Assembly: GCF_024213555.1 (NCBI RefSeq)
Contig: NZ_JANAVO010000002.1
Coordinates: 666,269-730,268, forward strand
Source of the DNA: Allokutzneria sp. A3M-2-11 16
GTDB taxonomy: Bacteria; Actinomycetota; Actinomycetes; Mycobacteriales; Pseudonocardiaceae
Length of the DNA stretch: 64,000 bases
Reading direction: 5' to 3'
Shown in pieces: positions 52,656 to 61,049 of this stretch (position 1 is its first letter; every line of letters starts with the position of its first letter). Below the pieces are notes generated by a model. That model was not told the DNA's origin and searched no databases. It saw only the letters and a list, made by a program, of their open reading frames with translations. The translations under genes and the position numbers were made by a program.

Positions 52656-53063
52656 GTGGCGTTGCCTGCGCTCGCATCCCTTCCCGCTCTGGTCGCTCGC
52701 ATCGGCACCACCGTGGACGCACTGTCCGATGTGGAGCGAGCGCGAGCGCAGGCAGCGCTAGAAGACGCCTCGGCGCTCGTGCGTTCCCGCACCCGCCGAC
52801 CGTTCATCCCACCCGAAGTACCGGATGCGGTTTCCACGGCCGCGCTGTTGATCGCCGGGCGTCTCTATGCCGCGCGCACCGATGGGCTGCGCGAGCTGCG
52901 GGTGGGCGAAGTCGCCGAGTCGTACATGCCCGGTGCCGGAGGTGGCGCCGACGGGCTGACCGCGATTGAGCGCGCCCTACTGGGCCCGTGGTTGTCCTCG
53001 GCTACCTCGGTACCCCTGGCCCTGGACCGCGCCGTCAACCCCGACCCTTGGGACCTGCTCTAG
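52656..53063 (+). CDS. Head-tail connector (adaptor) protein
   Basis: 135 aa, helical: LPALASLPALVARIGTTVDA, ERARAQAALEDASALVRSRT, PDAVSTAALLIAGRLYAART. This is the size and pattern of gp15/gp6-type head-completion proteins that sit under the portal. GTG start, GAGAGGAGG 11 nt upstream. It is the first of four small connector genes before the tail tube. Confidence 0.8.
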   Translation: MALPALASLPALVARIGTTVDALSDVERARAQAALEDASALVRSRTRRPFIPPEVPDAVSTAALLIAGRLYAARTDGLRELRVGEVAESYMPGAGGGADGLTAIERALLGPWLSSATSVPLALDRAVNPDPWDLL

Positions 53064-53082
53064 CAACAGATGCGGGGGTGAG

Positions 53083-53421
53083 GTGGGCGCGCTCGATCAC
53101 GGTCCCGAGACCGTCACTATCTACCCCGCCGTGACGACAATCGACCCCGACGGCAACACGATCACCGTCCCGGACGAAGCGCGCCCGGTCGTGGTGCGCG
53201 GCTGCCACATCCAACCTGAAACCTCCACAGTGGACACCATTCTGGGGCAAACCGCTGAGATCCGGTATCGGCTGATCGTGCGCGACGCACCGTTGGGCGC
53301 GTGGGCGGTCGTGGTGTGGCGGGGCCGCCGTTACGACGTGCTCGGTGAACCCCGGCTGTGGCCGCACCCGCCGCGCCTGCGTCACATCACTGCCACCCTG
53401 CGAGCTGGAAAGGCCCTCTGA
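53083..53421 (+). CDS. Head-tail stopper-like protein
   Basis: 112 aa from GTG (VGALDHGPETVTIYPAVTTI), with GGGGGTGAG close upstream. It is beta-rich and ends GRRYDVLGEPRLWPHPPRLR, then ITATLRAGKAL, the usual signature of small head-tail stopper proteins. The next gene appears to start at a CTG inside its stop codon (CTGA). Confidence 0.78.
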   Translation: MGALDHGPETVTIYPAVTTIDPDGNTITVPDEARPVVVRGCHIQPETSTVDTILGQTAEIRYRLIVRDAPLGAWAVVVWRGRRYDVLGEPRLWPHPPRLRHITATLRAGKAL

Positions 53422-53702
53422 TCGCCACGGTTTCCCGCTACACCAACAACATCCTCTCCCGCATGCGCGGTGTCCGACACGCACTCATCGAGCACGCCGA
53501 GGGCATCGCCGCGACCGCGCGAGCAGACCTCGGCCAGCACCGCCACGGCGGTGACGCCCGCATCACCCGAAGTCGCGGAACCGTGGATTCCTTTGTGTCA
53601 CTGGAAGATCCTGCGGCCGAGGCAATCGAGTTCGGTCACCTCGCGCCCGACGGGACGGTGGTGGAAGGGCTGCACATCCTTACCCGCGCCGCCGACCTGT
53701 AA
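53418..53702 (+). CDS. DUF5403-like tail/connector protein with a probable CTG start
   Basis: 94 aa. DUF5403-like features are VSRYTNNILSRMRGVRHALI, ARADLGQHRHGGDARITRSR, SFVSLEDPAAEAIEFGHLAP. The domain begins right after codon 53418, where a CTG overlaps the previous stop and GGAAAGG stands 4 nt upstream. Alternatives fit worse: GTG 53358 overlaps the previous gene by 63 nt, and ATG 53463 removes the first conserved helix. Confidence 0.7.
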   Translation: MIATVSRYTNNILSRMRGVRHALIEHAEGIAATARADLGQHRHGGDARITRSRGTVDSFVSLEDPAAEAIEFGHLAPDGTVVEGLHILTRAADL

Positions 53703-53718
53703 CCCGCCGGAGGTGAGG

Positions 53719-54129
53719 ATGGGCCGTTATCTCCCCGACGCCGAGGTGCTGGTGTGCGCCATCCTGCGGGATGCCCTCCCGGACATCGATGTGGTGACCC
53801 TGATTCCGCCTGATCTCGCTGACCGTCCGCGCCCGCTGGTGTGGGTGCGTCGTATTGGTGGATCGGCGGTACATCCACAGTTTCTCGACCGCGCCACTGT
53901 GGACATTCAGTGCTGGGGAACCGGCAGGCGACAAGTCGCCGGCCTGGCCGAGCAGGTTCGCTCGATCCTGTGGAACACCCACCGCGCACAGACGGCTCGC
54001 GCCGAGGGTTCCCTTGCCAGCTACCAAGAATCCAGCGCACCCGCCGAGATCCGCACCGGTACGCAGTCGCCTCGGCTCTACCGCTACCAAGCCACCTACT
54101 CACTTGGCATCCGCCCACCGCACTCTTGA
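53719..54129 (+). CDS. Tail terminator-like protein
   Basis: 136 aa. GGAGGTGAGG precedes the ATG. The fold is alpha/beta with LPDAEVLVCAILRDALPDID, PRPLVWVRRIGGSAVHPQFL, TVDIQCWGTGRRQVAGLAEQ, the usual pattern of tail-completion or terminator proteins (gpU/gp17-like) that cap the tube before head joining. Position before the tail tube gene agrees. Confidence 0.8.
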   Translation: MGRYLPDAEVLVCAILRDALPDIDVVTLIPPDLADRPRPLVWVRRIGGSAVHPQFLDRATVDIQCWGTGRRQVAGLAEQVRSILWNTHRAQTARAEGSLASYQESSAPAEIRTGTQSPRLYRYQATYSLGIRPPHS

Positions 54130-54147
54130 ATCCATTGTGGAGGTTCG

Positions 54148-54720
54148 TTGCCGCTCGTTTCCGACGCGGTGTTCCTGCCCTCGCGCATGCACATCTTCAC
54201 CGCGCCCACCACGCTGGCCATGCCGACCATCGCCATGGTCAAGGCAGCGCCCGACGTTGTCCCGCAAGGGATGGACGACCTCGGCCACACCGACTTGGAA
54301 GACGATGTCGAGTTCGATGTGGACGGCGGAGACTCCGAAACCAAGGGCAGCCGCCAAGCCAAAGCGCTGCGGGAGATCGTCGAAGAGACCATTGACCGCG
54401 TCACCGTGCGCTCAATCCAGCTCACCAATGACATCCTGACCCTGTTCCACGGCGGCGGAACAACCAGTAACCCCAACAGGTTCGACGCTCCGTCCGCATC
54501 CGGGACCACCGCGAAGGCGGTGTTGTTCGTCTTCATCGACGGAGCCAAGCGCGCCGGGCTGTGGTGGCCGTTGACCAGCATCCGCCGGGACGGCGGGCTG
54601 CGCGCCGACGCCGAGAACTTCCTGGCCTGGCCGCTGCGCATCACCCGCCTGACCCCGACCGGGAAGCCTCCCGAGTCGTGGCTGGCCGACGGGCTCGGCA
54701 CCACACCGGCCACCCCGTAG
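54148..54720 (+). CDS. Major tail (tube) protein
   Basis: 190 aa from a TTG behind GGAGG. Beta-rich: AVFLPSRMHIFTAPTTLAMP, DLEDDVEFDVDGGDSETKGS, then TVRSIQLTNDILTLFHGGGT and GTTAKAVLFVFIDGAKRAGL. This arrangement is typical of siphovirus tail-tube proteins of actinophages. It precedes the chaperone frameshift pair, as in nearly all siphoviruses. Confidence 0.82.
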   Translation: MPLVSDAVFLPSRMHIFTAPTTLAMPTIAMVKAAPDVVPQGMDDLGHTDLEDDVEFDVDGGDSETKGSRQAKALREIVEETIDRVTVRSIQLTNDILTLFHGGGTTSNPNRFDAPSASGTTAKAVLFVFIDGAKRAGLWWPLTSIRRDGGLRADAENFLAWPLRITRLTPTGKPPESWLADGLGTTPATP

Positions 54721-54766
54721 TCCGCGGTTCCTTGCTTCCCTTCTCCTGCAACGAAAGAGGCATACC

Positions 54767-55114
54767 TTGCGTGAGACATTGGATGATCTGCGCGCCCACC
54801 TGGATGCGCGTTTCGGTGACTACCTGGTGGCCACCCCGGAAGGGGACGTGGTGCTGCGCGCGGTGATCCGCTTGCCTAAGGACGCTCGCGGTGAGATCGA
54901 GTCCCGGCTGGCGTTGATGGAAGAATCCAACACCGCTGACACCGACACCGCGTTGGGGCACATGCGGGATGTCCTCTCGATCGCCGCGAACCGGCCCGAT
55001 GCGCTGTGGGCGATGATCGAGGCCGACCCCGAGGCCGACGCGCTGACCACGATCCTGTTCGAGCGATGGGCAAAGGCGACGCAGCCGGGGGAAGCCTCGC
55101 GCTCGCCGCGCTGA
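54767..55114 (+). CDS. Tail assembly chaperone, zero-frame product (gpG-like)
   Basis: 115 aa from a TTG (RETLDDLRAHLDARFGDYLV). The domain LPKDARGEIESRLALMEESN, DTALGHMRDVLSIAANRPDA is the usual tail-assembly chaperone fold, and the gene sits between tail tube and tape measure. Near its end the heptamer GGGGGAA allows a -1 shift into the overlapping frame, giving a longer gpGT-like product. These proteins chaperone the tape measure and are not in virions. Confidence 0.82.
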   Translation: MRETLDDLRAHLDARFGDYLVATPEGDVVLRAVIRLPKDARGEIESRLALMEESNTADTDTALGHMRDVLSIAANRPDALWAMIEADPEADALTTILFERWAKATQPGEASRSPR

Positions 55115-55476
55115 TCGACTCCCACGGCGGCGAGCTGATCGCGGACTTCCAAGCCCACTACAGACTCGATCTCTCCGACGTTCTTCGGCCGGACTCCGGT
55201 CTCACCCCGCGCCGCACGCTGCTGTTGGCCGAACATCTTCCCTCCGGCAGCGCGACGGTGGCCGCGCTACTCGGCGGCCCGGAGCACCGCGAGTGGTCGA
55301 CCCTGGCGCACCTGCTCGCCGCGCTTGTGGACGCCACGCAGGCGGGGAATTGGCAACGCGGCGGCGGCAACGGCAAGCGGCCGAGGCCGATCACGCGGCC
55401 ACGGCCGCGCCGAGCCGGGGCACGCGCCGCCCGCGCGGTCTCCCGCATGGTCACCGCCAACCACCGGAGCGCCTGA
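55066..55476 (+). CDS. Tail assembly chaperone, -1 frame extension (gpT-like)
   Basis: The frame overlaps the end of the first chaperone and is -1 to it. An ATG at 55066 exists but lacks a ribosome site, so expression is expected mainly by frameshift at 55087-55093. It encodes AALIDSHGGELIADFQAHYR, DLSDVLRPDSGLTPRRTLLL, EHREWSTLAHLLAALVDATQ and a basic Gly/Arg/Pro tail (KRPRPITRPRPRRAGARAAR). The tail region would bind the tape measure. Confidence 0.72.
   Translation: MGKGDAAGGSLALAALIDSHGGELIADFQAHYRLDLSDVLRPDSGLTPRRTLLLAEHLPSGSATVAALLGGPEHREWSTLAHLLAALVDATQAGNWQRGGGNGKRPRPITRPRPRRAGARAARAVSRMVTANHRSA
55087..55093 (+). promoter_or_regulatory. Slippery heptamer GGGGGAA for -1 ribosomal frameshifting
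   Basis: In the zero frame the codons are CCG GGG GAA. Slipping back one base re-pairs GGG perfectly and leads into GGG GGA AGC of the second chaperone frame. It lies 22 nt before the zero-frame stop, the normal distance. No other candidate heptamer fits the frame between the two ORFs. Confidence 0.6.
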
Positions 55477-55497
55477 CGCTCGGACGGGGGTGCGCGG

Positions 55498-58035
55498 ATG
55501 GCGGGTCCCGGCGGCCGAGAGATCGGCCGTGTGTCCGTCCGGGTGCTCCCGGACACCAGCGCGTTCGGGCGTGGTCTTCAGCGCTATCTCGATCGCACCG
55601 AATCCCGGACCCGGCTTCAGATTGGCGTCGGGGTGGACGCCTCGGCGATGGCGGCTGAGGTCCGCACTGCCGTCACGGCCGCGACCGCGTCCGCCCCGGA
55701 GATCGCCCTCACTCCGAGCGTGGATCGCGCGACGCTGGCCGCCGAGGTCACCACGGCCGCGCGGAACGCGGGCGGCAAGGTGGAGCTCGCAGCGGCGGTC
55801 AACGGCACCAAGGCCACTACCGAGACCGTGGCGTTGGCTCGGCGGCTCGGCCGAACCCCGGTCGAACTCCCGGTAGAGCTTCAACGCCAACGGCTCGCCG
55901 CGCTGCGCACCGAGGTCCGCGCGAGCCTGACCCGCCTCACGGCCGAGGCCAAGGTGCAGGTGCGCACCGAGCTGGAGTCCACCACGGGCGGGCGCCTCGC
56001 CCTCGCCGTCGCGGCCCTGGCCCGGCGGGCGGCGGCCACCATTCCCCTGTCGGTCGACCTCGACCGCGCCAAGCTCGGCCGCGCGGTCTCGGCACTGGGC
56101 GCCATGGTCACCAGCCTCGCCACGGTCGCGGGCAAGGGCGCCGCGCTCGGTGGACTGGTCGGTGCCCTGGTGGCGGTGGCCTCGGCCGCCGCGCAGGCCG
56201 GTGGCGCGGTCGCGCTGCTACCCGCCGTCGCGGGTGTCGCGTTGATCGCCTTCACCGCGCTCAAGGTCGGCATGGCCGGGTTCGGCGAGGCCATGGCCAA
56301 CATCCGCGATCCGGCCAAGTTCGCCGAGTCCCTGGCCAAGCTCTCGCCCGCCGCGCGTGAGACCGCGCTCGCGGTCAGATCCCTTGTCCCCGCTTGGGAC
56401 TCTCTCAAGCTCGACGTGCAAGACCAGCTCTTCCGAGGGCTCGGCGGAACCGTCCGCGAACTCGGCTCGGCCTATCTTCCGGTGCTGCGCACCGGCCTGT
56501 CCGACACCGCCGGAGCACTCAACGCCGGTGCACAGAACTTCGCGAAGTTCGCTTCCAGCAAGCAAAGTGTGGCTGATCTCGGCCACCTGTTCGACAACGC
56601 GCGCGGCGCGGTGTTCAACCTCGGGCAGGCGTTCACCCCGGTCATGGCCGGACTTCGGGACATCGCCGTGGTCGGCTCGGACTTCCTTCCCAAACTGACG
56701 GCCGGTGCCGGTGCGGCGGCACAGAGGTTCGCTGATTTCGCTTCCCGTGCAAGGGAATCAGGGCAGATGGCGCAGTGGATCTCCGCCGCGCTGGAGACCT
56801 TGCGGACCCTGCGCGAGATCCTGGGCAACGTCGCCTCCGCCTTCGGTGCGGTGATGCGTGCCGGGCAGGAAACCGGCGGCGGCCTACTCCAGATCATCCG
56901 CGATCTGACCGGCCAACTGGCCGCGTTCCTGAACTCCGCGCAGGGACAGGAAGCCCTCAAGGGCGTGTTTGCGGCGGTGGCCGAGGTCGCCCGCCTAGTC
57001 GTGCCGCTGCTGATCGATCTCGCCCGGATCATCGGCACCACCGTGGCGCCGGCCATCGGGCAGTTCGTTTCCACGCTGGCGGCGGGCGGCGGACTGCAAG
57101 CCGCGCTGAGCGCTGTAGGTGTTGCGCTACAAGCACTTGCGCCCGCGTTCGGGCCGATGGGAGCAGCGCTCTCCGCACTGCTCGCGGCGGTGGCTCCGCT
57201 GATACCGCCGCTGGCCGAGATCGCCGGAAAACTGCTGACCGCCATCGCCGAGGCCATCGCGAAGATCGACTGGACGCCGCTGATCGACGGTGTGCTAGCG
57301 GTGTTCAACGCGCTGCTCCCGCTGCTCGATCCGTTGGTATCGCTGATCAAACTCGGTGGCGAACTCGCCTCGGCCGCGCTGCCCATCCTCGGAACGGCGC
57401 TTCAGGTGGCGGCGGACATCATCGGCTTCGTCGTTGGGATCGTCGTCGGAGCGGTGACCGCGTTCGCCGATTTCACGTCCGCGATCGGACGTGGTGTGTC
57501 CTTCGTCAGTGACAAGCTCGCCGAGTTTTCCGCTTGGGGTGGAAGGAAAATTGACGAGTTCGTTGACTTCGTCGCCGACCTTCCGGGCAAGATCGGGCGC
57601 TTCTTCGCCGACGCCGGATCATGGCTGCTCTCCGCCGGGGCCGACATCATCAACGGCTTGATCAAGGGCGTCAAGGACGGCGCGAAGTGGCTCTACGACA
57701 GCCTCAAGGGCATAGCCCGCGGAGCGATCGACACGGTCAAGGGCTGGCTCGGGATCTCCAGTCCCAGCAAGGAAATGGCCAAGCTCGGACGATGGACGAG
57801 CGAGGGATTCGCACGCGGGATCACCGACGGAATCCCGCTCGCCGCCCGCGCGGCGGCAGCTCTGTCCGACTCGGCATTGATCGCCCCACCCGAGGCGACC
57901 TTACCGACGGCAGAGGGCACCGGAAGCGGTAGTGGCGGCGTGGTCATCAACGTCTATCCAGCTGCTGGGCAGTCCGAGGAATCCATTGCCGCCAACGTAT
58001 CCAGGCGGCTGGCGTTCGCGGGGAGGTTCGCCTGA
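55498..58035 (+). CDS. Tail tape measure protein
   Basis: 845 aa, the longest gene of the prophage. The N-terminal 230 residues are Ala/Thr/Arg-rich helices; long hydrophobic stretches follow (VASAAAQAGGAVALLPAVAG and a series at 500-650 such as PPLAEIAGKLLTAIAEAIAK). The C-terminal part ends with KGWLGISSPSKEMAKLGRWT, a hallmark of siphovirus tape measures. By the usual 1.5 angstroms per residue it predicts a tail of about 125 nm. It follows the chaperones and overlaps the Dit start. Confidence 0.93.
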   Translation: MAGPGGREIGRVSVRVLPDTSAFGRGLQRYLDRTESRTRLQIGVGVDASAMAAEVRTAVTAATASAPEIALTPSVDRATLAAEVTTAARNAGGKVELAAAVNGTKATTETVALARRLGRTPVELPVELQRQRLAALRTEVRASLTRLTAEAKVQVRTELESTTGGRLALAVAALARRAAATIPLSVDLDRAKLGRAVSALGAMVTSLATVAGKGAALGGLVGALVAVASAAAQAGGAVALLPAVAGVALIAFTALKVGMAGFGEAMANIRDPAKFAESLAKLSPAARETALAVRSLVPAWDSLKLDVQDQLFRGLGGTVRELGSAYLPVLRTGLSDTAGALNAGAQNFAKFASSKQSVADLGHLFDNARGAVFNLGQAFTPVMAGLRDIAVVGSDFLPKLTAGAGAAAQRFADFASRARESGQMAQWISAALETLRTLREILGNVASAFGAVMRAGQETGGGLLQIIRDLTGQLAAFLNSAQGQEALKGVFAAVAEVARLVVPLLIDLARIIGTTVAPAIGQFVSTLAAGGGLQAALSAVGVALQALAPAFGPMGAALSALLAAVAPLIPPLAEIAGKLLTAIAEAIAKIDWTPLIDGVLAVFNALLPLLDPLVSLIKLGGELASAALPILGTALQVAADIIGFVVGIVVGAVTAFADFTSAIGRGVSFVSDKLAEFSAWGGRKIDEFVDFVADLPGKIGRFFADAGSWLLSAGADIINGLIKGVKDGAKWLYDSLKGIARGAIDTVKGWLGISSPSKEMAKLGRWTSEGFARGITDGIPLAARAAAALSDSALIAPPEATLPTAEGTGSGSGGVVINVYPAAGQSEESIAANVSRRLAFAGRFA

Positions 58036-58955
58036 CCCACCCCGTTTTTCCCACCGGGCTGCCCCTGCCCGAAACCTGGACTGTGGACGGCACGGTGATC
58101 AACGGAGCCCCGAACCTCAATGGCGGCGCGGAAATCGTCGCCGACGAGATCACTGGATGGGCTGGGTCGGCGGCGCCGAGGACATCCCGTCCGCCTCGGC
58201 CCGCCCGCTCCGGCACCTACCGCAGCCCGACCTACCGCGACGCTCGCGTGATCACCCTCGCCGGGTGGCTGTGGGCGCCCACCCCCGCTCTGCGACTCGC
58301 CGCCGAGCACCGCGTGGCGGCGCTGTGCTCCGCCCCTGACACGCTGTATCCCCTGCGGCACAACGATGTCCGCTCAGGCGAGGACCTGGTGGCCACAGTC
58401 GAGCTGGACGGACCGGTAATGGTGACCACCCGCACCGACCACCACGCCGTGTGGTCGGTACAGCTCGCTGCACCGGACCCGCTCAAGTACGCGCCCGAGC
58501 CACTGATCACCTCAACGCGACTGCCGATCGATGGCACTGGCATCAACTGGTCCACCCAGGGCAAAGGAGTGGACTGGACCGGAGGCGGGCGCGGTGGGAT
58601 TGATTGGGGCACAACGACATCAACCGGTACCGCAGTCCTGCGTAACCCTGGAACCGCGCCGAGCTGGCCGCACTTCACCATTACCGGCCCGGTCAACACC
58701 CCCGAGATCACAGACACCGCAACCGGCCGCACCCTGCGCTACTCCGGAACCCTGACCGCCGGGGAAACGCTCACGATCGACACCCACCCCCACCGCCGCA
58801 CCGTCCGACTTGACGGCACATGGGTGAGGCCCCGACTGGTGTCGGCTGAATGGTTCCCATTGCCACCAGCAAGCAGAAGGTCAGTCTCTTTTCGAGCCGC
58901 GCGAATCTCACGCGAAGCACTGCTGTCGATCGTTATATTTTCGGCATACAATTGA
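58032..58955 (+). CDS. Distal tail (Dit) protein with a probable CTG start
   Basis: 307 aa if started at the CTG overlapping the tape measure stop (CTGA), behind GGGGAGG with 5-nt spacing; it reads LTHPVFPTGLPLPETWTVDG. The first GTG (58083) would remove 17 residues of the N-terminal beta region. Dit-like features are GSAAPRTSRPPRPARSGTYR, RVITLAGWLWAPTPALRLAA and a galectin-like second domain (GTAPSWPHFTITGPVNTPEI). The last 20 codons are A/T-rich and may have been altered when the adjacent reverse gene was acquired. Confidence 0.78.
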   Translation: MTHPVFPTGLPLPETWTVDGTVINGAPNLNGGAEIVADEITGWAGSAAPRTSRPPRPARSGTYRSPTYRDARVITLAGWLWAPTPALRLAAEHRVAALCSAPDTLYPLRHNDVRSGEDLVATVELDGPVMVTTRTDHHAVWSVQLAAPDPLKYAPEPLITSTRLPIDGTGINWSTQGKGVDWTGGGRGGIDWGTTTSTGTAVLRNPGTAPSWPHFTITGPVNTPEITDTATGRTLRYSGTLTAGETLTIDTHPHRRTVRLDGTWVRPRLVSAEWFPLPPASRRSVSFRAARISREALLSIVIFSAYN

Positions 58956-58957
58956 CC

Positions 58958-59887
58958 CTACCTGGAAAGTGATACAATCAAAGCAAGAAGAGATGTCACC
59001 AAGCTTCCCCAGCTGGCCAGTGGATAAAGAAAGTCCTTTGCGACACTGGACCTGCTGTAATTTCTCATGGGATCCAGGTATTGAGCATATCTATCGGGAA
59101 TAGGCTCATCTTCTCGGTATGCAAAGGCGATTTCACTATAGAGAGCACGTAGGTCGGGTAGTAGATCTGGAACGTCCAACGCCACAATTATTGATGCGTC
59201 TCGCAAGAACTGTGCGTATTGCTTACGAGAAGCCTTGGGGTTTTCTTCCAGGTCGATATTTATGAGAGGAGCTGAAAGGTGCAGCGCTCGCTCTGATACA
59301 GCCGGAGGAGAGCGCCAGCTCAACCTGCCATCCTGAACGCTGCGAAATAGATGGCGTGCTGCGCGGCCTGTGATATTCGCCGTCAGGACCATGTGGTTTC
59401 TGCTAAATGGCGATATGTGCTTTCCCTTAAGTGCGCGCTCAGCCTTCCGCATCTCCCATTGGAAGCGGTGATAGGGATGCCAAATGTTCACAACAGCTGC
59501 AATTGTTGACCTGCCGCCAAAGAATGCCATAATGCATAGCGGTACGGCCGATACCACCACTTTCCACGGCGCAAGTGGGGTGGATGGTCCAGCTTTGAGC
59601 ATTTCCCACACCTGCGTGCACCCGAAGTAGAAGAGTGCGGGAATCATCAGGGCTGCGGCGAGAGAAATTGCCGGGCGCAGCCGCGCGTACCGAAGATCCT
59701 TTTTCAGAATGGTGGCAGGAACGTCCTTGTCGGTGAGTTTCTTGACCAGTATCGCAGCCCTCTCCAGGTCGAGCGGAGGATGAAATGCATGCCTCTTTGG
59801 TGGACGGTAGTTGATATCCACCAAGGGAAAGTCACTTTCGGCCTGCGCGGCTTCGTTCTCGTCTGCTGAACCTACCGCTCTCGCCAT
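58958..59887 (-). CDS. Reverse-strand membrane protein inside the tail operon (moron candidate)
   Basis: 309 aa from ATG (MARAVGSADENEAAQAESDF); longer forms from 59899 or 59962 are possible. Hydrophobic helices lie at about 72-92 (AISLAAALMIPALFYFGCTQ), 107-128 (VVVSAVPLCIMAFFGG) and at the extreme C-terminus (LASWGSLVTSLLALIVSLSR); the large middle part (about 130-285) is soluble and charged. Its GC is clearly below that of neighbours and it runs opposite to the tail genes, with its own promoter-like TTGACC-17-ATCTAT. No family recognised. Superinfection exclusion or abortive defence is possible but unproven. Confidence 0.72.
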   Translation of the reverse strand: MARAVGSADENEAAQAESDFPLVDINYRPPKRHAFHPPLDLERAAILVKKLTDKDVPATILKKDLRYARLRPAISLAAALMIPALFYFGCTQVWEMLKAGPSTPLAPWKVVVSAVPLCIMAFFGGRSTIAAVVNIWHPYHRFQWEMRKAERALKGKHISPFSRNHMVLTANITGRAARHLFRSVQDGRLSWRSPPAVSERALHLSAPLINIDLEENPKASRKQYAQFLRDASIIVALDVPDLLPDLRALYSEIAFAYREDEPIPDRYAQYLDPMRNYSRSSVAKDFLYPLASWGSLVTSLLALIVSLSR

Positions 59888-59897
59888 TCCCGAAAGC

Positions 59898-59926
59898 ATA
59901 GATGTCGCGTGTGACGCAAGGGTCAA
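59898..59926 (-). promoter_or_regulatory. Sigma-70-like promoter for the reverse membrane gene
   Basis: On the minus strand TTGACC (59921-59926) and ATCTAT (59898-59903) are 17 bp apart, 10 nt before the ATG at 59887. The overlapping TATGCT (59895-59900) is an alternative -10. No other prophage tail gene has such a clear promoter. Confidence 0.5.
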
Positions 59927-59969
59927 AATTTTGGAACAGATTGGACTACTTCTGCCTTCCAATGTGTCG

Positions 59970-61049
59970 ATGACGGACGCTTGGTCGTTGCAGTTATCGA
60001 ATTCCTCGCGGGATGGTCGTTACGCCCTAGGTGCACTTCTCGGCCCTGCCTCCGGCGGGCCGATGGCATGGCGAGACGGTGTGCTGCCCTCCGCCTCTAT
60101 CTCTGGGTCTGTCGTGGACTTGCGTCCGATCCCCTCGGCTACTCCGGATCGCAGCCTCCGCGTCTACCCCGGCTCCTGCGTCATCTCACGAGGACCTGAA
60201 GGGCCGTACTTGTGTTGGACTGCAACGACATCCACGATCACAGCCGAGCCCGCGGATACCGCCAATGACCGCATCGATCTCTTGATCGCGCGGTTGTACG
60301 ACGAAGCCATCGGTGACCCAAAATCGGGTCCGTGGCTGGAAATTCTCACCGGTCAGCCCTCCGCCACGCCCTCGACACCCGCTGTACCGGAAGGCGCGAT
60401 CGGTCTCGCGGACTTGACTCGCCGCGCGGGTGTGGATGCGATCGGTCTCGCAGAGATCCGCGACCGCCGCCGCGCCGCGTGGGTACGCGGCGGTGTTCGT
60501 CTGCTCCTGCCTGGCGATGACCGGGCCGAGCCGGGCGCCTACGTCGGGGAGTACCGGCACCGCAACGGATTGGAGGCGTGGGATGGCTCCCTGTGGCGCG
60601 GAACGCGTGCGCTGCCCGCGCTGCACACCACGACCATCAGCGAACGCCGAGGCGTCACCGAACCGGTGAGCGTCGCCGCGCTGACGGTGCCCGATCCTGG
60701 GTGGCCGTACCAGCTCACCGTGTCCGCATCGGCCGAGCTGGTCGTGTCCGATCAGGACGGAGAGAACGTCCCCGCCGGGCGCGCCGACCTCTCGGTGCGG
60801 CTGGACGCGCTCACCGGGCCGGTGCTGGCAACCGGCGTCGGCCCGGACACCACGGTGTTGCGCGGCACCTACCGTCAACCCGTGGTGCGGCTGGGCAAGC
60901 ACACCACGACCAACGTCGGCCGCTCCGGCACGCTCACCGGTACTCACACCGTGCACTTGGTCGCCGCAGGCGTCTACGGCGATCCTGGGTACCGCCATGG
61001 GGTCGCGCCGTTCAACGGCTCGCTGTTCGTTCAGGCGGTGGCCGTGTGA
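59970..61049 (+). CDS. Minor tail / baseplate protein
   Basis: 359 aa from ATG (MTDAWSLQLSNSSRDGRYAL); a GTG two codons earlier is possible. The N-terminal half (LRVYPGSCVISRGPEGPYLC, DRIDLLIARLYDEAIGD) is typical of actinophage baseplate proteins placed after Dit; the C-terminal half is a beta-sandwich-like region (YQLTVSASAELVVSDQDGEN). An upstream extension of the open frame is antisense to the reverse gene. Its 5' end is A/T-rich, so the insertion edge is close to the start. Confidence 0.72.
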   Translation: MTDAWSLQLSNSSRDGRYALGALLGPASGGPMAWRDGVLPSASISGSVVDLRPIPSATPDRSLRVYPGSCVISRGPEGPYLCWTATTSTITAEPADTANDRIDLLIARLYDEAIGDPKSGPWLEILTGQPSATPSTPAVPEGAIGLADLTRRAGVDAIGLAEIRDRRRAAWVRGGVRLLLPGDDRAEPGAYVGEYRHRNGLEAWDGSLWRGTRALPALHTTTISERRGVTEPVSVAALTVPDPGWPYQLTVSASAELVVSDQDGENVPAGRADLSVRLDALTGPVLATGVGPDTTVLRGTYRQPVVRLGKHTTTNVGRSGTLTGTHTVHLVAAGVYGDPGYRHGVAPFNGSLFVQAVAV

